From Nitrosomonadales bacterium (GTDB lineage: Bacteria > Pseudomonadota > Gammaproteobacteria > Burkholderiales > Gallionellaceae), in contig JACRED010000034.1 of assembly GCA_016218415.1 (NCBI GenBank), positions 62,001-126,000 of the forward strand: a DNA stretch of 64,000 nt, in the 5' to 3' direction. This document shows, piece by piece, positions 1-10,333 of the stretch. Under the pieces are notes generated by a model. That model had not been told where the DNA came from and ran no database searches. It saw only the letters and a list, made by a program, of their open reading frames with translations. The position numbers and the translations under genes were made by a program. Each line of letters begins with the position of its first letter. Within the stretch, counting starts at the first letter, position 1.

Positions 1-1107
1 CACGTGATCTGTTCCCGTCAGCTATATGAATCACCCGTGGCGAATTTGGCGATTGACGAGCAGGTGCGCGGCGTGCAGGTGCACCGGATATGGACATCGC
101 GGTTCGGGCGCACCAACTTGCCGGGTCGGACCGTCGATTACCTTTCGTATTACCTGCTGGCCACGATCAGGCTGTATTTGCTGACCGACTCGCACACCAT
201 CGTTGTGGCCAAGACCGATCCCCCGTTGATTTCGGTTCCCGCGTCGTGGGTAACGCGCTGGCGAGGGGCCCGCCTGGTGAACTGGCTGCAGGATGTGTTC
301 CCCGAGGTCGCGGTGGAGTTGGGCGTCAAGGGGTTAGGCGGCAGATTTGGCGGCTGGGTGCGCCGCTTGCGCGATACTTCGCTGCGCACTGCCGCGATGA
401 ACGTCGCCATCAGTGAGCGTATGGCCGAGAAGGTGAAGGGCTATGGAGTCGCTACTGACAAAGTCAGGGTCATTCCGAATTGGGCGGACGGCACCAACAT
501 CGTGCCCTTGCGCATGGGGGAGAGTCCGCTGCGCAAGCTGTGGGGACTGGAGGGAAAATTCGTCGTCGGTTATTCGGGCAATATGGGCCGGGCGCATGAT
601 TTCGATACCCTGCTGCGCGCGGCAGTGCTGTTGCGTGCAAACAAGGCCATCAGCTTTCTATTTGTCGGTGGCGGGAATCAGCGGGCATATGTGCAGCGCG
701 AGGTGATCAGGCTGGGGCTGGATAATTTCGTGTTCCAGCCATATCAATCGCGCGAAATGCTGGCGCAGAGCCTGGGCGCCTCGGACATACATCTGGTCTC
801 TCTCCTGCCCCAACTGGAGGGGGTGATTATGCCCAGCAAGATTTACGGTATTTTGGCGGCGGGCCGCACCACGATCTTTGTCGGGGCGAAGGACGGCGAG
901 TTGGCGAATTTTCTGGGGGCCAAGGGCTGCGGGGTGAGTGTCAATATCGGGGATGCCGCTGACTTTGCCAATGTTATTTTGGCGCTGTCCCGCGAACCGG
1001 AAAGAATCTTTGCGATGGGTTCAGAAGCAAGGCGTATTTTTGACAGCCGGTTCGACAAGGAAATTTCCCTGGCCTTGTGGCGTGAGGCGATACTTGATGC
1101 TGCATGA
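1..1107 (+). CDS. Glycosyltransferase family 4, WcaI-like (5' partial)
   Basis: The reading frame is open to the first base of the window, so the N-terminus lies upstream; the first ATG at base 4 is unlikely to be the true start. The C-terminal half has the GT4/GT-B signature: a GYSGNMGRAHDFDTLL stretch at the start of the nucleotide-binding domain, a FVGGG segment, and a PSKIYGILAAG donor-binding region. This pattern is typical of WcaI-type (colanic acid) transferases. It probably adds one sugar to the lipid-linked repeat unit at the cytoplasmic membrane. The acceptor and sugar cannot be told from sequence. Confidence 0.85.
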   Translation, partial: HVICSRQLYESPVANLAIDEQVRGVQVHRIWTSRFGRTNLPGRTVDYLSYYLLATIRLYLLTDSHTIVVAKTDPPLISVPASWVTRWRGARLVNWLQDVFPEVAVELGVKGLGGRFGGWVRRLRDTSLRTAAMNVAISERMAEKVKGYGVATDKVRVIPNWADGTNIVPLRMGESPLRKLWGLEGKFVVGYSGNMGRAHDFDTLLRAAVLLRANKAISFLFVGGGNQRAYVQREVIRLGLDNFVFQPYQSREMLAQSLGASDIHLVSLLPQLEGVIMPSKIYGILAAGRTTIFVGAKDGELANFLGAKGCGVSVNIGDAADFANVILALSREPERIFAMGSEARRIFDSRFDKEISLALWREAILDAA

Positions 1108-1336
1108 AATATTGATGATGGACGGGCTGATTGCAGGGTGTTGGCGGGTTGCGAAATGAACCTGGAGCCGCAGTGCTTGCACCAAACGGGATTGGAGTAC
1201 AATGGACCGGCATTGCCCGTAGATCGAATCGGAATTCGCTCACGTTTCTGGAAAAAGGATCATGAAAATGATATTTCCACCCCGAGAAATTCGCATCCTG
1301 TCGGCCGCCTCTTTTATATGTTTGCGAGGATCTGTT
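1108..1336. other. Intergenic region before the lipoprotein gene
   Basis: A TTGCAC hexamer (1177-1182) and a TACAAT hexamer (1198-1203) resemble a sigma-70 promoter on the plus strand, but the 15-base spacer is short. Nothing else recognisable is present. Confidence 0.25.
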
Positions 1337-4300
1337 ATGCGTACAGCCATACGTTTTATTGCCGGTCTGGCTGCAGTGTTGGGCATCGCACTGGCGGGGT
1401 GTAGCAGCGGCGGGGGAGGCGGCGGCGGAGGGGGGGCGGGTATCACCGCGACAGCAAACACCACTGCGCAGATCCTGACAGTGGGTACGGCCATGCCAAG
1501 TTTTACGCCATTGACAGCCAGTGGCGGCGCAACTCCCTATACCTACAGTTACACGGGCACGTTACCCGCCGGCCTGACATTTAACACGGCTACCGGCGCT
1601 GTGACGGGCACACCAACCGCAGCCTATGCGACCGCAAGCCTGGTGTTCTCGGTCCAGGATGCCGGCAATGCAGTGGCCAGTACAACCAGCATCGTGAGTT
1701 TTACCGTGGTGACGAGTAACGCTCCCTGCACCAGCCAGACATTGAGCTGGGTACAGAACGGACAGATATGCAGCGCAACTTCCGGCAGCGGAACCTCGGG
1801 GAACCCGGTGTCCCTGACCGACTCGACCGGCACAACCGGCACTGCCAGCTTCACGTGCAACAACGGCAGCTGGGGAGTAGCGGTCAATCCGCTCTGTGCG
1901 GCGGAAGTCATACCTGTCAACGCCACGGTCACGGATGTCCAGATACTGAATACGGGTGTATCGAATCAAAGCAACGTCCCCGTCACCTTCGGTCAGGTAT
2001 TCAGGGCGGGCGATCTGGCCGCCACGGAATCACTGGTGGGAGTCATAGGGACGACTACCGTTCCGTTGCAGGTGGAAGTCAAGGCGACCCATCCTGACGG
2101 TACTGCCCGGCATGCGATCATCTCTGCCATCATCCCGACGGTGACGACCACGCCGCAGCTGATGATTCTTAAAAAGACACCAGCTGCCACCAATACGCCG
2201 GCCAGTCCTGTCGCTTCAGGGTATGCCACAGGGGGCGGCGCCGGGTTCACGGCCAGCGTGAACGTGACCATCGGTGGCGTGCCCTATACCGCCTCCGCAG
2301 ATTCTTTGCTCGCCGGTTCATATTCTCAATGGCTGGGCGGCTCGATCGCCAACGAATGGGAAGTCTCGACCCCGCTGCTCAAGGTGTCGGATGCAAGCCC
2401 GCACCCCAATCTGACGGCTCGCTTCGCGATCAGGGCATATTCCGGACTCAGCAAGGCCAGAGTGGATGTGACGATAGAGAATGATACGGTGGCATGGAAC
2501 GGAACCTCGTTCGGGCCGGCTGCCCAAGCATTCACCTATGATGCCAGCATCGTGGTCGGCGGAACGCCCGTTTATTCGGTTGCCGCGTTGAAGCATTACA
2601 AGAATGCAAGGTGGCGCAAAGTCTATTGGTGGAATGGGGCGCCGGAGGTGGATGTGAAGCCCAACCTGGCGTACTGGATGGCTAGCAAGGCGGTACCCAA
2701 CTACGACACGACGGTGAATCCGGCCCCCGGGATCACATCGTTGAATACCAAATGGACAGCCGCATCTGCAACGACCAACCTGGCGATAGCCGGGCCGACT
2801 TATGTGTCCAGCACGGGTAACTATGTCGGGCAATCGGGCTATACAGCAGACGCCAATAATGCGACCGGGCCGATGGGCATAGGTATCGTCAGTGCTTATA
2901 TGCCGCTGACCGGGGGACGTCCCGAGATTGGCCCGCTCCCGCAGTGGGCTGCGGTCTATATGCTGAGCGGAGATACTTCCGTCAAGAACATCGTCAATGC
3001 TTCCGGCGATCTGGCCGGGGGCTGGCCCATCCATTATCGGGATGCCAATACGGGATTCCCGCTCAGCATCACCGACTATCCATTCGCGGGCATATCGTGC
3101 GGAACGACCAATTGCACCAGGCAGCCAGCCGGAATTGTCTACCAGTTGCCGCTCTGCATTGCCGGTGCCGGAGATTGCACCACGCCATTTGTCCCGGATT
3201 CGGCTCACCAGGCAGCATTAGCTTACCTGCCTTACCTGTTGACGGGCGACTACTATTATCTTGAAGAACTGCAGTTCTGGAGCACTTGGAATTTACTCAA
3301 GGGGACACCGGTGTATCGTCACTTCGACCAGGGATTGGTCGTGTGGGATCAGGTGCGCGGAATGGCTTGGACGATCAGGACGCTTGCGCAGACAGCCGCC
3401 TTTACCCCGGACAGTCAGCTGGGCAGCACGGCCCCCAAGACCTATTACACCAGCCTGATCACCAATAATATCAACTGGTACAATGACTACGCCGCTACCC
3501 ATCCCAGCCAGTTGGGTGCCTTGGGTGACCTGTCTTACCCATCCTATCTATACGATTCCATCACGCGGCCCGCGAAAGACTTTAGCGGAACGGGCATAGG
3601 TGCATTCGTCTACCCCACCCCCGTCACCAGGAATGGCGCGCTTGAAACCGCAACGACCTTTACCGGAACCGGTAGCGGCACTACGCTGACGGCGACCGGC
3701 GTGCTGGGATATATCTACAAAGGCAGCTCTGTCACCGGGACCGGTGTGCCGGCCAACACCACCATCGTTTCGCAAGTCAGCGGTACGACGGGGAGTGATG
3801 GCGTTTACACGACCAACAATGCGACCACATCGAGCGGCAACAGTCTGACTGCCAATATACCGGCCTACACGGGAATCGCACCCTGGCAGGATGACTTTTT
3901 GACCTGGAGTTTCAATAACGCCGTCCAGCTGGGCTATACAAGCGCGACTACGATCGCGAACTTCAAGTCCGCCTTCCCGATAGGCCGGATGACGTCAGGG
4001 GCTGACTTTTGCTGGATAGATGGCGCGCGGTATAACCTGACGTTGCGGGATACCATCGCATCGCCGATGTACTCGACATGGGCTGCGGTGACGGCCGGCA
4101 ACTTCAGCGGGCTGACGGAAGGCGGGGGGTACCTGGCGCAAGGGTGCGGCACTCCAGCGCAGGCAACCTGGCTGAGCAATATCGCTTTTTATACGCTGAA
4201 CGACAACCTGCCTTTTATCACGGGCCAAATGCCAAGATACTCTACCAGTGCGGCAGGCTATCCATCGAATATGCAGCCTGCGCTGGCGGTGTCGGTGGAC

Positions 4301-4402
4301 AATGGCGCCACCAATGCCTCGGCGGCTTGGTTACAATTCCAGGCAAGAACTGTCAAACCGAATTATTCCACTGAACCGCAATGGGCGATCGTACCCAGAT
4401 AG
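1337..4402 (+). CDS. Large surface lipoprotein with Ig-like and RIFT-barrel-like regions
   Basis: I chose the ATG at 1337 (1021 aa) over the upstream in-frame ATG at 1262, because it has a GAGG ribosome site about 8 bases upstream and opens directly into a lipoprotein signal with lipobox LALAGC (Cys22). The lipid cysteine is followed by a run of about nine glycines. Next comes a putative-Ig (He_PIG-like) segment ending in [19 protein letters not shown] later part ([14 protein letters not shown], then [19 protein letters not shown]) resembles the N-terminal RIFT barrel of PcRGLX/exo-rhamnogalacturonan-lyase-like proteins. About 70 residues near 3650-3860 form a Gly/Thr-rich module also seen in the next gene. 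It probably acts on or binds polysaccharide outside the cell; the enzymatic role is inference. Confidence 0.75.
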   Translation: MRTAIRFIAGLAAVLGIALAGCSSGGGGGGGGGAGITATANTTAQILTVGTAMPSFTPLTASGGATPYTYSYTGTLPAGLTFNTATGAVTGTPTAAYATASLVFSVQDAGNAVASTTSIVSFTVVTSNAPCTSQTLSWVQNGQICSATSGSGTSGNPVSLTDSTGTTGTASFTCNNGSWGVAVNPLCAAEVIPVNATVTDVQILNTGVSNQSNVPVTFGQVFRAGDLAATESLVGVIGTTTVPLQVEVKATHPDGTARHAIISAIIPTVTTTPQLMILKKTPAATNTPASPVASGYATGGGAGFTASVNVTIGGVPYTASADSLLAGSYSQWLGGSIANEWEVSTPLLKVSDASPHPNLTARFAIRAYSGLSKARVDVTIENDTVAWNGTSFGPAAQAFTYDASIVVGGTPVYSVAALKHYKNARWRKVYWWNGAPEVDVKPNLAYWMASKAVPNYDTTVNPAPGITSLNTKWTAASATTNLAIAGPTYVSSTGNYVGQSGYTADANNATGPMGIGIVSAYMPLTGGRPEIGPLPQWAAVYMLSGDTSVKNIVNASGDLAGGWPIHYRDANTGFPLSITDYPFAGISCGTTNCTRQPAGIVYQLPLCIAGAGDCTTPFVPDSAHQAALAYLPYLLTGDYYYLEELQFWSTWNLLKGTPVYRHFDQGLVVWDQVRGMAWTIRTLAQTAAFTPDSQLGSTAPKTYYTSLITNNINWYNDYAATHPSQLGALGDLSYPSYLYDSITRPAKDFSGTGIGAFVYPTPVTRNGALETATTFTGTGSGTTLTATGVLGYIYKGSSVTGTGVPANTTIVSQVSGTTGSDGVYTTNNATTSSGNSLTANIPAYTGIAPWQDDFLTWSFNNAVQLGYTSATTIANFKSAFPIGRMTSGADFCWIDGARYNLTLRDTIASPMYSTWAAVTAGNFSGLTEGGGYLAQGCGTPAQATWLSNIAFYTLNDNLPFITGQMPRYSTSAAGYPSNMQPALAVSVDNGATNASAAWLQFQARTVKPNYSTEPQWAIVPR

Positions 4403-4449
4403 CCAGCAAGATCGATCCAGACATATTTGCATCTGCCGGAGTTGAGGCC

Positions 4450-6999
4450 ATGAACATGAACATACTGCCCCAAAAAATTCGCGTACTGTTCGCGCTGTCG
4501 CTTTCCGCGATCCTGCTGGCTTGCGGTGGGGGCGGCGGAGGTGGGGGCGGTGGCGGCAACACGCTTCCGGTGGTGACCGTGCCCGCCAACTTCGTGGTCC
4601 AGGCAACTGTCCCGGGCGGCATAGCCGTCACATTTACCGCATCCGCGACCGATGCGACGGGCAGCGTGCTGGCCACGACCTGCACGCCCGCATCCGGTTC
4701 TGTTTTTACTGTTGGGGCGCATACCGTGACCTGTTCCGCGACCAACGAGATAGGCACAGGCAGCGCCAGTTTTACCGTGACCGTGCTGGACTCCGCCTTG
4801 CCGGTGGTGACCGTGCCGGCGAATATCGTTGTCGAGGCCGCCGCACCCGGCGGCAACCCGGTTAACTTTACGGCATCCGCAATCGATTCCATCGGTGGCT
4901 CCCTGACTACGACCTGTACGCCCGCGTCCGGCACTACTTTCACTGTCGGGGCGCATACCGTGACCTGTTCCGCGACAAACGCGGTGGGCACCGGCAATGC
5001 CAGTTTTACCGTGACCGTGCAAGATACCACTCCGCCGGTGGTCACTGTCCCGCCCGACATCATCTCCGCAACCAGCATAGTCAACTTTACGGTTACCGCT
5101 TCCGATCTCGTCACGGTTACTCCGACCGTGGCCTGCACCCCGCCGTCCGGCTCCACATTTACTATAAATACTCCCACCACGGTCAACTGTACCGCGACCG
5201 ATGCCGCAGGAAACAGCAGTGCCATCGCCAGCTTCAAAGTGAAATACGTCGCGCGCGGCACGGCCAACCCGATGGATATCTACATCCTGAACAACATGGT
5301 GACTAATCAGTGGAAGCTCTGGACGACCGGCACGGATGGCGGTTTTGCCGGCACAAATGTCACGGCATCGATCACCGGCACGACGATGAGCGTCACGGTG
5401 GCGGCGGCCAATACGCTGGCGCCGGGCCAATTCGTGACCGGCACGGGAGTGGCGGCGGATACGAAGATCACTGCTTTTGGAACTGGCGCGGGCGGTGTTG
5501 GGACTTATACAGTCTCATCCAGCCAAACTGTCTCTTCCGGAGCTATGACAGTAGGCGCATTATTGCCGCGAACCCGTGCAAATTTTGACGGGAACGGCAC
5601 AGGCGCGAACGGTACCTGGGCAAATGATGCGGCCGTTGCGCAGCCGCCCATGATCGGTGTGGGTGGCGCGCAAGGTGTGTGGGCATATTCCAGCGCGGCG
5701 ATCAATCCGCTCACCGGCGATGTGATTATTCAGGGCGGTGGCCATGCGAACTCTGGGGATAGCAGTCTCTATGGCTTGAACCTGACTGCGGGTCCCGGTG
5801 TGGCCTGGTCATTGAAGGTGCCTAGCGCGCGATATATTTCCGCACTCGAGCCCAAGCCCGCCTGGTCATATCAAAAGCCGTCCAACAGTCTTGTTACAAC
5901 CACGGCAACGGGAACTTCCGGAACGAATACGATAACGGTGGCATTGGCCACAGGCATCGCCAACGGCATGTATGTCACCGCCAGTGGCGGCGGCATCCCC
6001 GCAGGTACGACGGGCACGATCAGCGGAACGACAGTGACGCTGTCAAACAATCTGACGGCGACACTGAGCAGTGCACCGGTCAGTTTTTCCAAGGGATATT
6101 GGGCGACCACCAATAAGGATGGTGTGGCGATGCCGATTGCAGTCCACACTTATTCGAGCAATATATTCGGAGGCAACTCCGATGTGTTTTACCTGTCCGG
6201 CCAATTCGGTTTTGACGCGGCTTCATCCACGGGTATGGGCGCAGCCTTTGCTTACAAACCCAGCATGGGACCGGGCTCTGCGGGCATGACAGGCCCCTTG
6301 TTTGTCGCTGCCACTACCGCCTCTCCGTTCAATTACGCGACGACTGCAGGTTATGTGCAACCCTCCAGTACCGGCAACACGATAGGAACAGTTTGCGCGA
6401 ACAGCCACGACGGAAATCTCTATACCTACGGATCGGTTAACGGGCAAAACAAGGGACTCTTGTTGCAAATCCAGAATGCATCGACGTCGCCGACATTCGT
6501 TTACAAGGGGGTCAGCAATATGGGCGGGATACTCGGCTTCCATAGCAACTGTGTGATCTTCAAAGACCCGGTGAATGGTGCGGGCCGCATGTCTTACTTC
6601 ATGCACGATGGCTCCACCAACGCCAACTATGGAATATGGGACGACATCGAAAGCACGCCGCCGGCGCACCCTACTCTCGGCAATTACAACTCTCTGACCT
6701 ATGCGAATGGTTTTCCGATCGCGCCTCCCGCCTCGCCGGGAGCGGCGAATTACCTGTCGTTTGACTACAATACCGACCTGGACGTGATGGCGATGACAGA
6801 CGGGGCGGATATATGGGAGGCGAGTTTCGCGCCTTCGTCCAGAGTCTTGTCCGCCTGGACTAAAATCACCGCAACGGGAGATGTGCCGACAACGGTGGCA
6901 GACCATACTCATCTGCCGCGTTTGGCGTATCTTTCCTTCCCTTACTATTCCTATGTGATGTGCAACTTCCAACAGTGCAGCGTACTGCGCAGGCAGTAG
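4450..6999 (+). CDS. HYR-repeat lipoprotein with probable C-terminal beta-propeller
   Basis: The start is ATG 4450 (or 4456) rather than 4381, because only these give a lipoprotein signal, with lipobox ILLAC (Cys25) followed by about eleven glycines. Three HYR-type repeats follow, each opening with PVVTVP and containing a CTPxSG...TxTVNCTAT core. The C-terminal half has [15 protein letters not shown] and other Gly-rich turns that look like a kelch/galactose-oxidase type propeller, but I cannot name a family. Two copies of a VTGTGVxAxT-type module lie at about 5355-5560 and 5880-6080. It is 47 bases downstream of the previous lipoprotein and probably co-transcribed with it. A surface role in EPS binding or cell adhesion is inference. 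Confidence 0.7.
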   Translation: MNMNILPQKIRVLFALSLSAILLACGGGGGGGGGGGNTLPVVTVPANFVVQATVPGGIAVTFTASATDATGSVLATTCTPASGSVFTVGAHTVTCSATNEIGTGSASFTVTVLDSALPVVTVPANIVVEAAAPGGNPVNFTASAIDSIGGSLTTTCTPASGTTFTVGAHTVTCSATNAVGTGNASFTVTVQDTTPPVVTVPPDIISATSIVNFTVTASDLVTVTPTVACTPPSGSTFTINTPTTVNCTATDAAGNSSAIASFKVKYVARGTANPMDIYILNNMVTNQWKLWTTGTDGGFAGTNVTASITGTTMSVTVAAANTLAPGQFVTGTGVAADTKITAFGTGAGGVGTYTVSSSQTVSSGAMTVGALLPRTRANFDGNGTGANGTWANDAAVAQPPMIGVGGAQGVWAYSSAAINPLTGDVIIQGGGHANSGDSSLYGLNLTAGPGVAWSLKVPSARYISALEPKPAWSYQKPSNSLVTTTATGTSGTNTITVALATGIANGMYVTASGGGIPAGTTGTISGTTVTLSNNLTATLSSAPVSFSKGYWATTNKDGVAMPIAVHTYSSNIFGGNSDVFYLSGQFGFDAASSTGMGAAFAYKPSMGPGSAGMTGPLFVAATTASPFNYATTAGYVQPSSTGNTIGTVCANSHDGNLYTYGSVNGQNKGLLLQIQNASTSPTFVYKGVSNMGGILGFHSNCVIFKDPVNGAGRMSYFMHDGSTNANYGIWDDIESTPPAHPTLGNYNSLTYANGFPIAPPASPGAANYLSFDYNTDLDVMAMTDGADIWEASFAPSSRVLSAWTKITATGDVPTTVADHTHLPRLAYLSFPYYSYVMCNFQQCSVLRRQ

Positions 7000-7059
7000 G
7001 GAGCAACCTGACCCAGGCTCACTCCCGGGGGGCAGTCCCCGCTGAACGCGGCGGCGGGT

Positions 7060-8064
7060 ATGCGCCAATTAACAAATCTTGTACCGATGCCATCCATGAA
7101 ACTCGTAAACGAATTCAGCAAGCTGGCTGCCAGCTATCTCTCTCCGGCAGGGCAGTATGCCCACCTCAGCATCATGATCTACCACCGTGTGCTGGCCGAG
7201 CAGGATCCGATCTTTCCCCGGGAAGTCACCGCGGAAACTTTCGATGCACAGATATCCTGCCTGAAAGCTGTTTTCAATGTATTGCCGCTGGCCGAAGCGG
7301 TCACCCGGCTGAAAAACGGTACGCTGCCCGCGCGTGCCGCCTGCATCACATTCGACGACGGCTACGCCGACAACCTGACCCAAGCGTTGCCCGTGTTGCA
7401 GAAGCACGGCATGCACGCCACGTTTTTTATCGCCACGGCTTATCTCAATGGTGGCCGGATGTTCAACGACACAGTGATCGAGGCCATCCGCCACTGTCGG
7501 GACGACGTGCTTGACCTGGATGCGATGGGGCTGGACCGGCATGATGTGGGCAGTTTCATGGCCAAGCGCGCTGCCATCATCAAGATATTGAACAGGGTGA
7601 AATACCTGCCTTTGGATCAGCGCGAGGACACCGTGGCCGAACTGGCGCGCATGGCCAGTGACGTTCCACTGGCGAACGATCTGATGATGACGACTGCACA
7701 GCTCAAGGCATTGCACGCTGCAGGCATGGATATCGGCGGGCACACAACACGCCACCCGATACTGGCCACGCTGGATGATGCGGCGGTCTGCCGGGAGATA
7801 TCGGCGGGAAAGGAATTCCTGGAAGCGACACTGGGAGAGAAAGTTGCTTTGTTTGCCTACCCGAACGGAAAACCCGGCTCGGACTATTTGCCGGGGCAGG
7901 CTGCCCTGGTGCGCAAACTTGGTTTTAACGCCGCAGTATCGACCCGGCCAGGCTCGGCTACGCGGTCGAGCGATATATTCCAGTTGCCCAGATTTACGCC
8001 TTGGCAAGCCAATCCCGCCCGTTATATCCTTGCGGCCCTGGGCAACTTGCGCCACGGCGCGTAA
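7060..8064 (+). CDS. Polysaccharide deacetylase (NodB-like)
   Basis: The NodB/CE4 fold is shown by TFDDGYADN (metal-binding and base aspartates near residues 99-100) and the metal-binding HTTRHP (HxxxH type), with an early IMIYHRV strand typical of this subfamily. The 334 aa length fits. The start is uncertain: ATG 7060 has no good ribosome site and ATG 7096 is possible. No signal peptide is seen, so it may deacetylate lipid-linked or nascent sugar on the cytoplasmic side. It is one of two deacetylases here; the other (35415-36293) is the XrtA-core type. It is followed 22 bases later by the sulfotransferase. Confidence 0.88.
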   Translation: MRQLTNLVPMPSMKLVNEFSKLAASYLSPAGQYAHLSIMIYHRVLAEQDPIFPREVTAETFDAQISCLKAVFNVLPLAEAVTRLKNGTLPARAACITFDDGYADNLTQALPVLQKHGMHATFFIATAYLNGGRMFNDTVIEAIRHCRDDVLDLDAMGLDRHDVGSFMAKRAAIIKILNRVKYLPLDQREDTVAELARMASDVPLANDLMMTTAQLKALHAAGMDIGGHTTRHPILATLDDAAVCREISAGKEFLEATLGEKVALFAYPNGKPGSDYLPGQAALVRKLGFNAAVSTRPGSATRSSDIFQLPRFTPWQANPARYILAALGNLRHGA

Positions 8065-8086
8065 ATCAACCGACTAAACCGGAACC

Positions 8087-9070
8087 ATGAAACGACCCCT
8101 CATTCTCCTGTTTGGCATGCCCCGCAGCGGCACGACCTGGATAGGAAAAATATTCGACAGCCACCCCGATACCCTCTACCGCCACGAGCCCGACAGTCGC
8201 GGCACGCTGAATACCCTGCCGCTATTCGCTTCCGCAAGCGAGGCGGAAGAGTACCGTGCATTCCTTGAACAATATGTGGCGCAGCTGCCTGACATCCGGG
8301 ATGAAAAGGTCTCCGCTTCGCTGCCGGTTTTCGCCAAGAGCTACTACACACCGTTACAGCTCGCGCTGCGCAAAATGGTGGTGTTTGGCACCAAGGTCGC
8401 GTCCCGTTTTCTGGGCGCCATACCTGTTCCGGACCTGGTGAAAGTTCATAGCCATAGTCAAATCAGCGTGGTGTGGAAATCGATCGAATCCCTGGGGCGT
8501 CTGGGTGTGCTGGCCAGGGTTTTTCCCGAATCGCGGTGCGTGATCATCCTGCGCCATCCCTGCGGCTACGTTGCCTCGGTGCTGAGCGGGGAAGCCAGGA
8601 AAAAATTTGAGGGCAGCACGCCCTCCGGCGAAGACTGGGGCATGTACACGAAGTTGCTGAATCTCGATTCTGCGCGCAAGCGCGCACTGGATATGCAAAC
8701 GGTACAGTCCATGTCAGCCGTGGAACGCCTGGCGTTAAAGTGGGCGCTTTACTACGAGCACGCATTGACTGAAACTGCCGGCATGGAGAATGTGATTGTT
8801 GTGCGATACGAAGATTTCTGCGAGCGCCCGCTCGAGGAGGCACAGCAAGCCTTCCGCCATTGCCGGTTGCGATGGGCACCCGAAACCGAACGTTTTATCG
8901 CCAGCAGCACCAGCCATGAAAATACCGAGTACTACAGTGTCTTCAAGAATCCGGAAGTGTCTGCGTGGAAATGGAGAAATGATCTGTCTGCTTCAGACGT
9001 CGAGCAGATCATGGGCGTGGTCAGCCGATTCCAGTTCGAAGACTTGCTCCCGACTATACCGTCCAGTTAA
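8087..9070 (+). CDS. Sulfotransferase family protein
   Basis: The N-terminus carries the PAPS 5'-phosphosulfate loop, FGMPRSGTTWIGKIFDSHP (residues 9-27). The 3'-phosphate site is seen in VIILRHPCGYVASVLSG, with conserved Arg and Ser. The 327 aa length is normal for single-domain bacterial sulfotransferases. It would move sulfate from PAPS to a hydroxyl on the sugar repeat unit, or possibly another small acceptor. It closes the first plus-strand block and is convergent with the decarboxylase gene. Confidence 0.88.
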   Translation: MKRPLILLFGMPRSGTTWIGKIFDSHPDTLYRHEPDSRGTLNTLPLFASASEAEEYRAFLEQYVAQLPDIRDEKVSASLPVFAKSYYTPLQLALRKMVVFGTKVASRFLGAIPVPDLVKVHSHSQISVVWKSIESLGRLGVLARVFPESRCVIILRHPCGYVASVLSGEARKKFEGSTPSGEDWGMYTKLLNLDSARKRALDMQTVQSMSAVERLALKWALYYEHALTETAGMENVIVVRYEDFCERPLEEAQQAFRHCRLRWAPETERFIASSTSHENTEYYSVFKNPEVSAWKWRNDLSASDVEQIMGVVSRFQFEDLLPTIPSS

Positions 9071-9097
9071 ATGCTCACGCGTCTGTAACAACGCCGC

Positions 9098-10333
9098 TTA
9101 CACCAGCACCTCGGCTGGTGCCGGGTGGCTCAGAAATGCCGTGGGGCTGGCCGTCAACCCGTAAGCGCCGGACTGCAACACCGCGATCAGATCGCCTTCG
9201 CGAGCGTGCCCCAGCGCCATCTTGTCCGCCAGCACATCGAGCGGTGTGCAAAGCGGTCCGACCACCGATGCGAATTCCGCCTCGCCTTCCGGGTTTACCC
9301 GGTTGCCCACCACCACTGGATAGTTCTTGCGTAACACCTGGCCGAAGTTGCCGGAGGCGGCGAGATGGTGATGCAGCCCGCCATCGGTGATCAGGAATAC
9401 CTGCCCGCGCGACACCTTGCGTTCGATTACGCGGCTCACATAGATGCCCGCTTCGCCGACCAGGTAGCGGCCCAGCTCGATCACGAACTCGGCTTCCGGG
9501 AAATCCCTGCGCGCATCCGGCATCAATCCGTTAAGGTGTCCTCCCACCGCATCCAGATCGAGAGCCTGCTCGCCGGGAAAATAGGGTATCCCGAATCCTC
9601 CACCCAGATTGAGCAGCCTCACCGGGCCCGGTGCGTCCGCCGACAGGCGACGCGCCAGATCGAAAGTGTTGCGTTGCGCTTCCATGATGGCTTCGGCGCG
9701 CAGATTCTGCGAGCCTGAGAAAATGTGGAAGCCGTAGAACTCTACCGGCAGATCCTTCATGCGCTTCAGCATGGCCGGCACCTGTTCGGCATCCACGCCG
9801 AACTGCTTCGGGCCGCCGCCCATCTTCATGCCGGAAGACTTCAAATCAAAATCCGGATTCACCCTGACTGCCGCCTTGGGACGCACACCCAGGGACGCGC
9901 CAACTCGGGCCAGGATTTCCATTTCCCGCACCGATTCCAGATTGACCACGATGCCTGCCACAGCAGCCTCGCGTAATGCTTGCTCGGTCTTGCCGGGGCC
10001 GGCGAAGCTGATCTTGTCAGGCGGCATCGGAGTCTTCAGCACCACCTTCAATTCACCTGCCGATGCCACATCGAAACCATCCACGAGTTCAGCCAGGTGT
10101 TGCACCACGGCTGGCATGGGGTTGGCCTTGATCGCGTAATGCAGATGGATGTCTGCCGGCAGTACCGCGCGCAACCGGGCGACCCGCTCGGAAATCAGCT
10201 TGCGATCGTAGGCGTAAAAAGGCGTGCTGCCGATCTGTTCGGCCAGATGCACAAGCGACATGCCGCCGATTTGCAGGCAGTTATCCGCCACCGGGAACGA
10301 CAGTTTTTGCGGGTGCGGGGCAGGGCTGCTCAC
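9098..10333 (-). CDS. PLP-dependent decarboxylase, exosortase A system-associated
   Basis: This is a fold-III (alanine racemase/LysA-like) decarboxylase. The PLP lysine is in HYAIKANP (Lys69), and a glycine-rich phosphate loop GGGFGIPY and a C-terminal Tyr-containing GAYG complete the site. The 411 aa length matches the XrtA-associated family (TIGR03099 type). The substrate is unknown, but the relationship to diaminopimelate and ornithine decarboxylases suggests an amino acid. Its start overlaps the acyl-CoA ligase stop by 4 bases, so the two are translationally coupled. It may make or load an amine-bearing group for EPS decoration together with the ligase and acyl carrier protein (inference). 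Confidence 0.9.
   Translation of the reverse strand: MSSPAPHPQKLSFPVADNCLQIGGMSLVHLAEQIGSTPFYAYDRKLISERVARLRAVLPADIHLHYAIKANPMPAVVQHLAELVDGFDVASAGELKVVLKTPMPPDKISFAGPGKTEQALREAAVAGIVVNLESVREMEILARVGASLGVRPKAAVRVNPDFDLKSSGMKMGGGPKQFGVDAEQVPAMLKRMKDLPVEFYGFHIFSGSQNLRAEAIMEAQRNTFDLARRLSADAPGPVRLLNLGGGFGIPYFPGEQALDLDAVGGHLNGLMPDARRDFPEAEFVIELGRYLVGEAGIYVSRVIERKVSRGQVFLITDGGLHHHLAASGNFGQVLRKNYPVVVGNRVNPEGEAEFASVVGPLCTPLDVLADKMALGHAREGDLIAVLQSGAYGLTASPTAFLSHPAPAEVLV

Noticed and set aside
1562-3208. Long minus-strand frames inside the first lipoprotein gene
   Set aside because: They are shadows caused by biased codon use on the other strand; the plus-strand frame has a lipoprotein signal and domains.
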